Source: Ardenticatenaceae bacterium (GTDB lineage Bacteria; Chloroflexota; Anaerolineae; Promineifilales; Promineifilaceae). Taken from it: DNA of 64,000 bases. The position numbers and the translations under genes were made by a program. The stretch lies in NCBI GenBank assembly GCA_020634395.1, contig JACKBU010000003.1, forward strand, positions 1-64,000, given 5' to 3'. Of this stretch, positions 1 to 8,125 are shown piece after piece (positions within the stretch are counted from its first letter, which is position 1; each line of letters starts with the position of its first letter). The notes beneath the pieces were generated by a model, which worked only from the letters and a program-made list of their open reading frames with translations, was not told where the DNA came from and made no database searches.

Positions 1-179
1 AAGTTGTTCCAGATCTGGTACAGCATGTCGGGGGTCAGGGCCACGGGAAAAGCCGCATGGTAGGCCAGGGCGCGGTGGGCCTGGCCGAACTTTTTGGTGA
101 AAGCGGCCAGACGGGCGTCGGCCCGGTCAATTTCGGCGGGCGTGAACTGGGCCAGGCGGTCGGTTTCGGCCAGGGTCAT
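1..179 (-). CDS. Partial unknown protein, last visible gene of the MoxR/VWA operon
   Basis: A minus-strand reading frame starts with ATG at 179 and runs off the left edge, so only the first 59 residues are visible (it begins MTLAETDRLAQF). Its start overlaps the stop of the VWA gene in an ATGA arrangement, which points to translational coupling and membership in the same operon. The visible part is rich in Ala, Arg and hydrophobic residues and looks alpha-helical, with no recognisable motif. It could be a further component or effector of the MoxR/VWA system, but its identity cannot be judged from the fragment. Confidence 0.6.
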   Translation of the reverse strand, partial: MTLAETDRLAQFTPAEIDRADARLAAFTKKFGQAHRALAYHAAFPVALTPDMLYQIWNN

Positions 180-1333
180 GGCTGATAACGCTCCTGCGCG
201 TGCGGACGGGCGCCGCGCAGCACCTTGATTGCTCCTTGCAGCCCGATACGGGTGGTCTCGTACATGGCCACCTGCCGGGCAATGAGGCCGGCGCTGCTGG
301 CGGCCCAGCGCGTTTGCGGCATGGGATTGAGCCAGGCCAGATGGCGCACGGCCGTTTGCAGTTGCTGCAGGAAGACGGCCGTTTGCCGGACGCGCGCTTC
401 GTCTATCCTTCCCCGCGCCGCCCCGGCGTCGCTGAAAATCAGGACCGACGTGTGCAGGGGATGGACGTGGTTGAGCAGATCTGGCAGCGGCACAAACAAC
501 TGGTAATGGGGGTCGAGATAAAGATAATCGCGCGGGCAGTCGTGGAAATAAAACACGTTGGCCGCGCCCAACCGCCCGCCATCGTGCGCCGAGGAAGCCA
601 AACGGCGGCCCAGAGAATGAAACGGCGTCATCGAGCCATCCCGATCCAGCAGGAGGATAAGTTGGGCGCGATTGGTGCGGCGTGGGCGCAAGACAGGATC
701 AACCAGAAAGCCATCGCGGGCAATTTTGTCTACGGTGGCGTCGATGTCCAGTTCGACCGGCGGACCAAAACGGGCAGCGCGGCGCAGATAGCGCCAGCTT
801 TGTTTCATCTGGCGGCTGGTGAGAGGCAGGTAGTCGCCAGTGAAACTGTAGTAGAAGCGGCTGACCAGGTCGAGTTGGCGGCGCGAGCTTTCGGCCACCT
901 GCGCTTCGTCGGCCAGGCGGCTGAGGGCTTGCAGTTGGTTGAAGGACTGCTGCACCGGATCGGCAGCTTGCTCCCAGGTTTCGTCGTCGGGAAAGTCGTC
1001 GAGTTCGATAGTTTCTTCGGGGAAGGAAACGGCCGTTTCTTCCAAAGTTGGCAAGTCGATTGGCTCTGCGGGGGTAGGAGCGGCGGAACGGCCGTAATCC
1101 AGCGGGATCAGGCGCTCAAAATGGTGGGCGAACAGCTGGTACAGGGTCGGATCGGCGCTTTTGAGCCACAGCGCCTGGCACAGCCTGCACAACCGATCTC
1201 GGTCCGATTCGTCCAGGCCGCCCTGCACGGCCGTTAGCACCGCCTCATAATCGCGGATACCCAGAGGCAGCCCGGCCAGGCGCAGCTCGGTGAAGAGCTG
1301 GTAGAGGGGGTGGGTGGAATCGGGTGAATTCAT
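176..1333 (-). CDS. VWA domain protein of a MoxR/VWA ternary system
   Basis: A 385-residue protein with a long acidic N-terminal half (about residues 95-125 are rich in Glu, Asp and Pro) and a C-terminal von Willebrand factor A domain from about residue 222. The MIDAS metal site begins with LLLDRDGSM (D230, D232, S234). It differs from the canonical D-x-S-x-S by an Asp in the middle position. A later FSDAG (D302) fits the other MIDAS aspartate. VWA proteins of this kind act with MoxR AAA+ ATPases as metal-dependent binding partners that link ATP hydrolysis to a target. It is the fourth gene of a minus-strand operon, after two MoxR genes, and overlaps the next gene by 4 bases. Its exact partner is unknown. 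Confidence 0.8.
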   Translation of the reverse strand: MNSPDSTHPLYQLFTELRLAGLPLGIRDYEAVLTAVQGGLDESDRDRLCRLCQALWLKSADPTLYQLFAHHFERLIPLDYGRSAAPTPAEPIDLPTLEETAVSFPEETIELDDFPDDETWEQAADPVQQSFNQLQALSRLADEAQVAESSRRQLDLVSRFYYSFTGDYLPLTSRQMKQSWRYLRRAARFGPPVELDIDATVDKIARDGFLVDPVLRPRRTNRAQLILLLDRDGSMTPFHSLGRRLASSAHDGGRLGAANVFYFHDCPRDYLYLDPHYQLFVPLPDLLNHVHPLHTSVLIFSDAGAARGRIDEARVRQTAVFLQQLQTAVRHLAWLNPMPQTRWAASSAGLIARQVAMYETTRIGLQGAIKVLRGARPHAQERYQP

Positions 1334-1337
1334 AGTC

Positions 1338-1385
1338 GGGTAGTCAAGTGGTCAGGTAGTCAGGTAGTCAGGTAGTCAGGTGGTC
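1338..1385. repeat. Six 8-bp tandem repeats between the MoxR and VWA genes
   Basis: The spacer between the full-length MoxR gene and the VWA gene is almost entirely six copies of an 8-base unit, consensus aggtagtc, with one or two changes in the outer copies. It looks like a slippage-prone microsatellite. It lies just upstream of the VWA start codon, so a change in copy number would change the distance between the two genes. Confidence 0.85.
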
Positions 1386-1393
1386 GTTGATTG

Positions 1394-2446
1394 TTATGCG
1401 TTGCTTGTTGATTGTTGGCCGTTGGTTTCGGGCTCGACGTAGCGGTTAAGCGCCTCTTTGTTTTTGAGCAAGACGGTGCGATAGGGCAGCGTGGTTTCAT
1501 CGGCCAGCAGAGCCAGAGCTTCGGCGGTAGTGTGGCGGTGGCGCAGGACTTTGAACCAGTCAATGAGTTCGCTGGTGCTAACCAGTTTGCCGGCCTCGCC
1601 CTGTCCTTCGGCCAGTTCGCCGCGCAGCAGTTCAAAACGACGCACGGCCTCGGCCACCAGCCGGGTTTCGTCGGCGGTGGGGTTGGCGTCCAGGCAGTGC
1701 GCAGCGACAATGGCTTGCAGCAGGTCGGTCTTAGGAAAGTCGATGTAAAAGAAGACACAGCGGCGCAAAAAGGCGTCCGGTAGTTCTTTTTCGTGATTGC
1801 TGGTGATGAAGATAATGGGTTCGGACTGCGCCTCGACCCAATACTCTTCCTCAGTTCCATCGGGGCGGAAGCGGCTTGACTCGTCCACTTTGAAGCGCCG
1901 TTCGTCCAGTTCAATGAGCAGGTCGTTGGGGAAGTCGATGTCGGCTTTGTCAATTTCGTCGATGAGGACGACGGTGCGGCGTTTGTTTTTGAAGGCGCGG
2001 CCCAGCGGTCCGTCTTTAACGTACTGCTGGACGTCTTCGGGGGAATTGGCCGGGGCAACGGCCGTTTCCTCCCCACTTTTTACCCTGGCGGCGGTCAGCT
2101 GGGCGTCGCGCAAACGGCTGACCGCGTCGAAGATATACAGGCCGTCGCGGGCGCGGCTGGTGGACTTGACCGGCCAGAATTCAAAGGGCCATTCGTCCAG
2201 ACCGTTGCGTTTAGCCAGTTCAAAAGCGACAGCTTCGGCCAGACGAGATTTGCCGCAGCCTGGTTCGCCGCGCAGGAGCAACGGCCGTTTCAAAAATATA
2301 GCCAGCTCTACCGCCTGCACCAGATCAGCATCCGGGATGTAGGGCTGCAGCGGCGGCCGTTTCAGCCGCCGGCGCACGGCCTGGTCTTCTTCTTGCGGCT
2401 GGAAGGAGCCATCATAAATCAGTGTGTCGGGCAGTGGTTCGGTCAT
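1394..2446 (-). CDS. MoxR-family AAA+ ATPase (full length, canonical catalytic residues)
   Basis: A 350-residue MoxR AAA+ ATPase. The Walker A motif is GEPGCGKS (residues 60-67), Walker B is VVLIDEID (D163, E164), the sensor-1 region is ITSNHEK (N217) and the arginine finger is FLRRC (about 228-229). The C-terminal lid follows to about residue 340. All catalytic residues are present, so this is the likely active ATPase of the pair. MoxR proteins are chaperone-like ATPases that work with VWA partners. It follows the truncated MoxR gene after 55 bases and precedes the VWA gene after 60 bases of 8-bp repeats. The specific substrate is unknown. Confidence 0.88.
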   Translation of the reverse strand: MTEPLPDTLIYDGSFQPQEEDQAVRRRLKRPPLQPYIPDADLVQAVELAIFLKRPLLLRGEPGCGKSRLAEAVAFELAKRNGLDEWPFEFWPVKSTSRARDGLYIFDAVSRLRDAQLTAARVKSGEETAVAPANSPEDVQQYVKDGPLGRAFKNKRRTVVLIDEIDKADIDFPNDLLIELDERRFKVDESSRFRPDGTEEEYWVEAQSEPIIFITSNHEKELPDAFLRRCVFFYIDFPKTDLLQAIVAAHCLDANPTADETRLVAEAVRRFELLRGELAEGQGEAGKLVSTSELIDWFKVLRHRHTTAEALALLADETTLPYRTVLLKNKEALNRYVEPETNGQQSTSNA

Positions 2447-2460
2447 AGGACCTCCCTGTG

Positions 2461-2502
2461 GATTGCGGATTGCCGATTTCAGATTGCGGATTGCCGGCGC
2501 GT
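2461..2502. repeat. Short ATTGCGG-type repeats between the two MoxR genes
   Basis: The 55-base spacer between the two MoxR genes is built of several imperfect copies of gattgcgg or gattgccg, separated by a few bases. It belongs with the other short-repeat spacers in this window, although the motif differs. No ribosome binding site stronger than CAGGGAGG, just upstream of the downstream MoxR start, is visible. Confidence 0.6.
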
Positions 2503-3200
2503 CACGGATTTTTACCGGTCAGGCGTGCTTCGACAGCCTCCAGTTGAACCTCCGGGAAGCGCGCGGCCATGATTTCCAGGAAACGTTCCTGGGATGGAAA
2601 TTCAAGGTAATAAAACAGGCAGCGGCGCAGGAAGGCGGGCGGCAGCACCTTTTCGTCGCTGCTGGTGACGATGACGATGGGATGGGTTTGAGCCACGATC
2701 CATTCTCCTGTTTCGACGATCTGGAATTTTTGTTCATCCAACTCGATAAGCAGATCGTTGGGGAAGTCGATATCGGCCCGATCAATGTCGTCGATGAGGA
2801 CCACGGCGCGGCGCGTGTTGGTGAAGGCGCGGCCCAAAGGCCCCAGGCGCACGTAACGGCGCGGATGAATGTCAACGGCCGTGCCACGGGCCGCGAGTTG
2901 GGCATCGCGCAGGCGAGCCACGCCGTCAAAACTATACAAACCATCGCGCGCCTGGCTGGTGGAACGAATGGGCCACACCTCAAAGGGCCAGGTGACACCA
3001 GCACGCTGCCCCAATTCATGGGCCACAGCCGCCGCCAGGCTGGATTTGCCGGAACCGGGTACGCCGTTGAGGAGCAACGGCCGTTCCAGCACAATCGCCA
3101 GGTTCACCGCCTGCACCAATCCCGGCTCGGGGAGATACGGCCGTTCCGCCGACTGCCAGCGCGCGTCGCCCGTGTAGGTCAGGTCTACGGTTTCAGCCAC
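2502..3200 (-). CDS. Truncated MoxR-like AAA+ ATPase with altered Walker B and sensor 1
   Basis: A MoxR paralogue that lacks the C-terminal lid of its neighbour and is about 100 residues shorter. An ATG at 3242 would overlap the upstream gene by 58 bases and give an Arg-rich N-terminus, so a GTG at 3200 is preferred (16-base overlap). Counting from the ATG, Walker A is GVPGSGKS (60-67). Walker B reads VVLIDDID, with Asp at position 152 where the neighbour has the catalytic Glu. Sensor 1 reads VTSSDEK, with Ser at 195 in place of Asn. The FLRRC arginine finger is kept. The protein should bind nucleotide but may hydrolyse it poorly, suggesting a regulatory subunit of a mixed ring. That role is inferred. 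Confidence 0.8.
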   Translation of the reverse strand: MAETVDLTYTGDARWQSAERPYLPEPGLVQAVNLAIVLERPLLLNGVPGSGKSSLAAAVAHELGQRAGVTWPFEVWPIRSTSQARDGLYSFDGVARLRDAQLAARGTAVDIHPRRYVRLGPLGRAFTNTRRAVVLIDDIDRADIDFPNDLLIELDEQKFQIVETGEWIVAQTHPIVIVTSSDEKVLPPAFLRRCLFYYLEFPSQERFLEIMAARFPEVQLEAVEARLTGKNP

Positions 3201-4483
3201 GAACTGAACTCTCCGTAATAATCGTAGCCGCACGCGCCGCAAATGTATTCCAGAACCTGCTCAGGAATACCGTTATTACTGCTTTGCAGCACTTCGTCGG
3301 TCGTCTCTGGGCGAAAGGCGAACTGGCGGAAAGGGGGATCGCACTCGTGGGGGATCAAATCAACTAGCCAGGCTTCCAGGTGCTCCCGGGTGAAGGGCTT
3401 GAGCGGCGGCAGCGGGATAGGCGGCGGATCGGCGGGCGGCAGCACAGCCAGCACATCTTCGCTCAACTTGCCCCGTTCATCTACCAGAAAAGCCAACAGC
3501 TTGCGATCTGAATTTTGCCCCTCTTTCGCCTGCCAGGCCACGACCTGGGGCGCCAGCGTCTCCCAAAACTGCTCGATGAGTAAAGGCAGGAGCTGATCGG
3601 TAATGCCTTCCAGGAAAAAGATGACGTGACGCGTTTGCAACTGGTTGCAGACGCCGTTGATGATCGTGGCCTTATCTTCGGCGCTGAGCGGGAACTGGAA
3701 GCGAGCCTGTCCCAGGCCGACCTTGTGGGCAATCTGCCGCCAGAGGGCATCGGGGTTGTTGGGCAGGGAATTGGTGGCGAGCGAGAGGGGCGTTACGGCC
3801 GTTTCCGGTCCCATATCGATCAGCAGCCGTTTGAGCAGGAGGTGCGCCCCGTAGGCCGGCTGGCTGGAGACGGCAAAGGCGGCCACAGGGCGATCCAGGT
3901 TATGGCGAAAGGTCGTCACCTGTGCCCGGTAGTTGAGAGTGAGGAAGGGTTTGAAAACGGCCGTGGCCGGCAGCTTTACCGGCGGCGGCGCCGGTTTTTC
4001 GGCGCCAAACAGCAGGTCCAACTGGTCGCGGGTAATCTGCCCGCCCGATTGGTCGGCGAGGGTTTGCAGGAGTTGGGGCCAACGGCCGTTTTCCCACATG
4101 TACAGCTGCAGCTTTTCCGCTTTGCTTTCCCGCCAGCTTGGGGACCCCCATGGTTCGGTTTCCGGCCCGCCAAAGTTGCGCACCTCCAGCCCCAGGGCGG
4201 TAAAAAGAGTGGTGAGCTTGGCCTCGGTGTTGCCCTGCTGGGCGATGAGTTCGTGCAGGCAGCCCGGCAAATCGGCGGCGCGATTGGGTAACTGTTTTTG
4301 TAGTTCCTGGAAGAGGTCGAGCAAACGGCCGTGTTTCTTCATGTGCTCTTGCAAGCTCAGCGCCTTCTTAAACTTACTGCTGCCCGGCAGATCTTCAAAG
4401 TCCACCTTCAAGCGGTAAGACAGAAGCTCCATCTCGCTCAGATCAAAAACACTAATAATTTCAAAGCTGCGCAGCAGTTCCAT
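3185..4483 (-). CDS. Effector-associated-domain / inactive-STAND-like adaptor
   Basis: A 432-residue soluble protein, first gene of the operon. Residues 1-70 resemble the small helical effector-associated (death-like) domains of bacterial conflict systems: FDLSEMELLSYRL, then a short LPGSSKFKKA turn, then HGRLLDLFQEL. A second, more diverged copy may occupy residues 80-155. From about residue 190 the pattern NYRAQVTTFRHNLDRPV, then AAFAVSSQPAYG, then LLLKRLL resembles a STAND NTPase start whose Walker A lysine is missing. This matches the inactive-STAND adaptors described in vWA-MoxR ternary systems. It probably couples an effector to the MoxR/VWA core by homotypic domain contacts. The family call is by pattern recognition and the role is inferred. 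Confidence 0.68.
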   Translation of the reverse strand: MELLRSFEIISVFDLSEMELLSYRLKVDFEDLPGSSKFKKALSLQEHMKKHGRLLDLFQELQKQLPNRAADLPGCLHELIAQQGNTEAKLTTLFTALGLEVRNFGGPETEPWGSPSWRESKAEKLQLYMWENGRWPQLLQTLADQSGGQITRDQLDLLFGAEKPAPPPVKLPATAVFKPFLTLNYRAQVTTFRHNLDRPVAAFAVSSQPAYGAHLLLKRLLIDMGPETAVTPLSLATNSLPNNPDALWRQIAHKVGLGQARFQFPLSAEDKATIINGVCNQLQTRHVIFFLEGITDQLLPLLIEQFWETLAPQVVAWQAKEGQNSDRKLLAFLVDERGKLSEDVLAVLPPADPPPIPLPPLKPFTREHLEAWLVDLIPHECDPPFRQFAFRPETTDEVLQSSNNGIPEQVLEYICGACGYDYYGEFSSWLKP

Positions 4484-4527
4484 TGCCTTTTGCCGTTAGA
4501 ACAAACCCTCAACCGGATGATAATTTC

Positions 4528-4555
4528 ATCTTACAATTCCCAGCTTCAATGTCAA
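4528..4555 (-). promoter_or_regulatory. Sigma-70-type promoter of the MoxR/VWA operon
   Basis: On the minus strand, TTGACA (4555-4550) and TAAGAT (4533-4528) are separated by 16 bases. The element ends 44 bases before the ATG of the adaptor gene. The -35 is a perfect consensus and the spacing is good, so this is a believable start of the operon. Confidence 0.6.
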
Positions 4556-4569
4556 GCCGATGCGGGTGA

Positions 4570-5310
4570 TCAATGCGCCAAAATCTTACTCAAGAACAAC
4601 TGTGTCCGCTCGTGCTGCGGCTTGCCAAAAATCTGCTCCGGCGGCCCCACCTCAATGATTTGTCCATCATCCATAAACACCACGCGGTCGGCCGCCGCCC
4701 TGGCAAAACCCATTTCGTGTGTCACCACCACCATCGTCATGCCCGCCTTGGCCAGATCCAACATTACGTCCAGCACTTCCTTGATCATTTCCGGATCCAG
4801 CGCGCTCGTCGGCTCGTCGAACAGCATGATCTTGGGCTGCATCGCCAGAGAACGGGCAATGGCCACCCGCTGCTGCTGGCCACCCGACAACTGCCGGGGA
4901 TACGCCCCAGCCTTCTCCGGAATGCCCACCCGCTGCAGCTGCTCCATAGCGATTTCTTCCGCTTCGTCTTTGCTGCGCTTGCGCACCTTTTCCTGGGCGA
5001 TGCTCACATTTTGCAAAACCGTCAGGTGCGGAAACAGGTTAAACTGCTGGAACACCATGCCCACTTCCGCCCGCACTTCGTTAATATTCGTCTTTTTATC
5101 TTCCAGGTGGACGCCATCAATGTAGACAGCCCCGCTCGTGGGCACTTCCAGGTGATTGATACACCGCAAGACGGTGCTCTTGCCAGAACCGCTGGGGCCA
5201 ACAATCAAAACCACTTCGCCGCGTTTTACCCGGAAATCAACACCCTTAACAGCCTGCACCGAGCCAAAATACTTGTGCAACTGCTCCACTACAATAATTT
5301 CGTCGCTCAT
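4570..5310 (-). CDS. glnQ: Polar amino-acid ABC transporter ATPase (GlnQ/HisP type)
   Basis: A 246-residue ABC ATPase with Walker A GPSGSGKST (about 38-46), signature LSGGQQQRVAIARSL (about 142), Walker B IMLFDEPTSALDPE and the switch histidine in VVVTHEMGFA. The sequence is typical of the polar amino-acid uptake class (GlnQ, HisP, ArtP) in length and motifs. It powers uptake by the adjacent permease. Its start codon directly abuts the permease stop codon, so the two are co-translated. The substrate, likely a polar amino acid, cannot be fixed from sequence alone. Confidence 0.93.
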   Translation of the reverse strand: MSDEIIVVEQLHKYFGSVQAVKGVDFRVKRGEVVLIVGPSGSGKSTVLRCINHLEVPTSGAVYIDGVHLEDKKTNINEVRAEVGMVFQQFNLFPHLTVLQNVSIAQEKVRKRSKDEAEEIAMEQLQRVGIPEKAGAYPRQLSGGQQQRVAIARSLAMQPKIMLFDEPTSALDPEMIKEVLDVMLDLAKAGMTMVVVTHEMGFARAAADRVVFMDDGQIIEVGPPEQIFGKPQHERTQLFLSKILAH

Positions 5311-6102
5311 TTAACGTGAATCCTTGCCCAACCGCTGCTCATACCAGCGCAAAAGCAGACTGAGGGCGATCGTCATGGTCAGGTAACAAAACGTCAGCAC
5401 CAGGTATGATTCTGGAAAGCGAAACGTGCTGCCGGCGTAGAGGCGAGCTCGCTGTGTCAACTCGCGCACGGCCAAAACCGAGGCCAGCGAAGAGTCTTTC
5501 AGCATGGCAATAAAATCGTTGCCCAGGGCCGGGGAAATGTTACGGATGGCCTGGGGCAAGATGATGAACTGCATGGACTGGCGGTAGTTCATGCCTAAAG
5601 ATCGTGCGGCTTCCATCTGGCCTTTAGAAATAGATTCAATCCCGGCACGAAAAATCTCTGCCAAAAAAGCGCCGTAAATAATGGCTAAGGACAGTATGGC
5701 GCGCAGTTCGATCGACACGTTGCGGTTGTCTATGCCCATTCCATTGCTGATCGCGGGAACCAGCACAAAAGCCAGGGTTAAGATCAACACCAGAGTCGGC
5801 ACACCACGAATAAACTCCACATAGGTGATGGCAATGTTGCGCACCAGCGCATTGCTGCTAATTCGACCTAATCCGGCCAGCAAGCCTAAAACCAGCGCCA
5901 GAGCAAAACCCGCCAGGGTGATGTATAAGGTTAGGCGAATGCCGGGTATGATGAAGAGGAACGCTTCTCTAATATTCTCGTTGGTGAACACCAAAATGGC
6001 CATGACCACGAGAAAACCCAAAATGGCTACAAGCCACCAGGGGAACTCACGCCAGTTATCACGCCAGGATACGTCGGGGATCTGAATCTCTGGACCTGCC
6101 AT
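5311..6102 (-). CDS. Polar amino-acid ABC transporter permease (HisM/GlnP family)
   Basis: A 263-residue inner-membrane permease. Several hydrophobic segments are visible, for example WWLVAILGFLVVMAILVF near residue 22. The amino-acid permease signature EFIRGVPTLVLIL lies near residue 92. The EAA-type loop contacting the ATPase is EAARSLGMNYRQSMQFIILPQA (about 180-201, shown in two parts in the family as EAARSLG and ILPQAIR). A single permease gene suggests a homodimer. It lies between the binding-protein gene and the ATPase gene on the minus strand. A strong hairpin separates it from the binding-protein gene. Confidence 0.92.
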   Translation of the reverse strand: MAGPEIQIPDVSWRDNWREFPWWLVAILGFLVVMAILVFTNENIREAFLFIIPGIRLTLYITLAGFALALVLGLLAGLGRISSNALVRNIAITYVEFIRGVPTLVLILTLAFVLVPAISNGMGIDNRNVSIELRAILSLAIIYGAFLAEIFRAGIESISKGQMEAARSLGMNYRQSMQFIILPQAIRNISPALGNDFIAMLKDSSLASVLAVRELTQRARLYAGSTFRFPESYLVLTFCYLTMTIALSLLLRWYEQRLGKDSR

Positions 6103-6178
6103 CTTACCTCCTGTCTGTGCAATAAAAAATGGTTACTTGGGTAGTAAAAATAATACCTTGAAAAGGGCTTAAAACAAA

Positions 6179-6210
6179 GAAGCGCCAGAGAGTGATTTCT
6201 CTGGCGCTTC
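6179..6210 (-). terminator. Hairpin between binding-protein and permease genes
   Basis: A perfect 13-bp stem (gaagcgccagaga with its complement) and a 6-base loop are followed on the minus strand by TTTGTTTT. It has the form of an intrinsic terminator. Because it sits inside the transporter operon, partial read-through would give more binding protein than permease, a common arrangement in ABC uptake operons. Confidence 0.82.
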
Positions 6211-6257
6211 CGATTAAGTTAGACGGCCGTTAACTGGTCAGGTGAATTCTTACCGCG

Positions 6258-7937
6258 TTAACTTTCCAGGTCATCATAGGTGATGTCGAAGTCCGGCCCA
6301 AAGTACTGCAAATTGACCGCTTCCAGGAAACCGTTGGCCTTCAGTTCTCTCAGGGCCGTATTGACGGGCTCAACCAGGTCACTGCCCTGGGGATAGATGA
6401 AACCCAACTGGTCGCTGGACATCGACGGACCCACCAGCTTCAACTGGTCGGCGTTCTCGCCCAGGTAACCCTGCCCGGCCACTTCGTCGATGATCACCGC
6501 GTCAATGTCACCGGAGATGAGCGCCTGCACGGCAAACGGGAACTGCTCGAAGGCTTGAATCCGGTCTTCCGGCAGGAACTGGGTGGCTGTTTCGTAGTTG
6601 GTCGTGCCGGTTTGGGTGCCCAGCACCAGGTCCGGGTTGTTGACGATGTCGTCGATGCTCTCGATGCGGTCCTCGTCCAACCGTACCAGCAGACGCTGCT
6701 CGATGTTGATGTACCCCTCGGAGAAGTCCACAATCTCGGCCCGGTCCGGCGTGATGGTGATGCCGTCGGCGGCGGCGTCATACTGTCCATCGGCTACAGC
6801 CTGGATCATGCCTTCCCAGCCCGCTTCTACGTACACCGGCGTGCAGTTGATCAACGAGCAAATCTCGTTCCACACGTCGTAGTCCCAACCGGCCGGTTCG
6901 CCGGTGTCCGGGTCGATGTAGTTGAAGGGTAAGTAGGCGTTTTCTACGGCGATGGTTACTTCACGGCCGTCTAAATCAGGCATCTCGGCGCTGTCATCGG
7001 CGGCCGGCGTTTCTTCTTCCGGCGGGAACAAATCGTCGTAGGTGATGTTGAATTCCGGCCCAAAGTACTGCAAATTGACCGCTTCCAGGAAGCCATTTTG
7101 CGCCAGCTCACGGATGGCAGCATTGACAGGCTCAACCAGGTCGCTGCCTTTAGGATAGATGAAACCCAACTGGTCGCTGGACATCGACGGACCCACCAGC
7201 TTCAACTGGTCGGCGTTCTCGCCCAGGTAACCCTGCCCGGCCACTTCGTCGATGATCACCGCGTCAATGTCACCGGAGATGAGCGCCTGCACGGCAAACG
7301 GGAACTGCTCGAAGGCTTGAATCCGGTCTTCCGGCAGGAACTGGGTGGCTGTTTCGTAGTTGGTCGTGCCGGTTTGGGTGCCCAGCACCAGGTCCGGGTT
7401 GTTGACGATGTCGTCGATGCTCTCGATGCGGTCTTCATCCAACCGTACCAGCAGACGCTGCTCGATGTTGATGTACCCCTCTGAGAAGTCCACAATCTCG
7501 GCCCGGTCCGGCGTGATGGTGATGCCGTCGGCGGCGGCGTCATACTGCCCATCGGCCACGGCCTGGATCATGCCTTCCCAGCCCGCTTCTTCGTACACCG
7601 GCGTGCAGTTGATCAACGAGCAAATCTCGTTCCACACGTCGTAGTCCCAGCCGGCCGGTTCGCCGGTGTCCGGGTCGATGTAGTTGAAGGGTAAGTAGGC
7701 GTTTTCTACGGCGATGGTTACTTCACGGCCGTTCAGATCCGGCAACCCCGTGCTTTCTGTAGCCGCCGGTTCTTCCGTGGGCGGCGTTTCGGCCGTGGGT
7801 TCCTCAACCGCCGGCGCTTCCGCAGTCGGTTCGGCCGGAGAAGCCGGTTCAGCGGTATTTGTGGTACCGCCGCCGCAGGCTGCCAGTATCAAAACCAGCA
7901 GCAATGAGACAACTAACAATGTCCATTTCTTATTCAT
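6258..7937 (-). CDS. Lipoprotein with two tandem amino-acid-binding (family 3 SBP) domains
   Basis: A 559-residue substrate-binding lipoprotein. The signal peptide ends in LAAC (C21), followed by a Pro/Glu/Thr-rich linker to about residue 64. Two solute-binding domains of the bacterial family 3 type follow (about 66-310 and 320-559). Each starts with GREVTIAVENAYLPF and has a 254-residue period. The copies are nearly identical: 6392-6671 and 7154-7433 match over 280 consecutive bases. Only the domain ends and a few positions differ. Family 3 binding proteins normally have one domain of about 240 residues. The protein feeds the adjacent permease and ATPase, and two domains could raise local ligand capture. 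AAAGGAGA provides the ribosome binding site. Confidence 0.92.
   Translation of the reverse strand: MNKKWTLLVVSLLLVLILAACGGGTTNTAEPASPAEPTAEAPAVEEPTAETPPTEEPAATESTGLPDLNGREVTIAVENAYLPFNYIDPDTGEPAGWDYDVWNEICSLINCTPVYEEAGWEGMIQAVADGQYDAAADGITITPDRAEIVDFSEGYINIEQRLLVRLDEDRIESIDDIVNNPDLVLGTQTGTTNYETATQFLPEDRIQAFEQFPFAVQALISGDIDAVIIDEVAGQGYLGENADQLKLVGPSMSSDQLGFIYPKGSDLVEPVNAAIRELAQNGFLEAVNLQYFGPEFNITYDDLFPPEEETPAADDSAEMPDLDGREVTIAVENAYLPFNYIDPDTGEPAGWDYDVWNEICSLINCTPVYVEAGWEGMIQAVADGQYDAAADGITITPDRAEIVDFSEGYINIEQRLLVRLDEDRIESIDDIVNNPDLVLGTQTGTTNYETATQFLPEDRIQAFEQFPFAVQALISGDIDAVIIDEVAGQGYLGENADQLKLVGPSMSSDQLGFIYPQGSDLVEPVNTALRELKANGFLEAVNLQYFGPDFDITYDDLES
6268..7743. repeat. 762-bp tandem intragenic duplication
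   Basis: Two direct copies, about 6268-6981 and 7030-7743, are offset by exactly 762 bases (254 codons) and encode the two binding domains. At least 280 consecutive bases are identical (6392-6671 and 7154-7433). The first differences beyond that stretch are synonymous, which points to a very recent duplication or continuing gene conversion. Confidence 0.93.
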
Positions 7938-8055
7938 CTTCTATCTCCTTTAAATAGTTAACCTTTCATATTGGACTTTTACTGCGGGTTACTTGAGGTT
8001 ATGTGGTTGTAAATTTTTTCATAGGGCACTTTATTTGTCAAATGCCCTAAACAGA

Positions 8056-8091
8056 CAAGACCTGACGGTTTCGGCGGACTGTCAGGTCTTG
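8056..8091 (-). terminator. Hairpin downstream of the CBM48 gene
   Basis: A perfect 11-bp stem (caagacctgac and its complement) with a 14-base loop lies 35 bases after the minus-strand CBM48 gene. The following T tract is weak. It may terminate that gene and insulate the transporter operon downstream. Confidence 0.55.
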
Positions 8092-8125
8092 CAACTAACG
8101 GATTGGAAGCCGGCTCAGCCAGCCA

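Noticed and set aside
200..1237. 345-codon open frame on the plus strand
   Set aside because: It is antisense to the VWA gene, and its codon pattern mirrors that gene.
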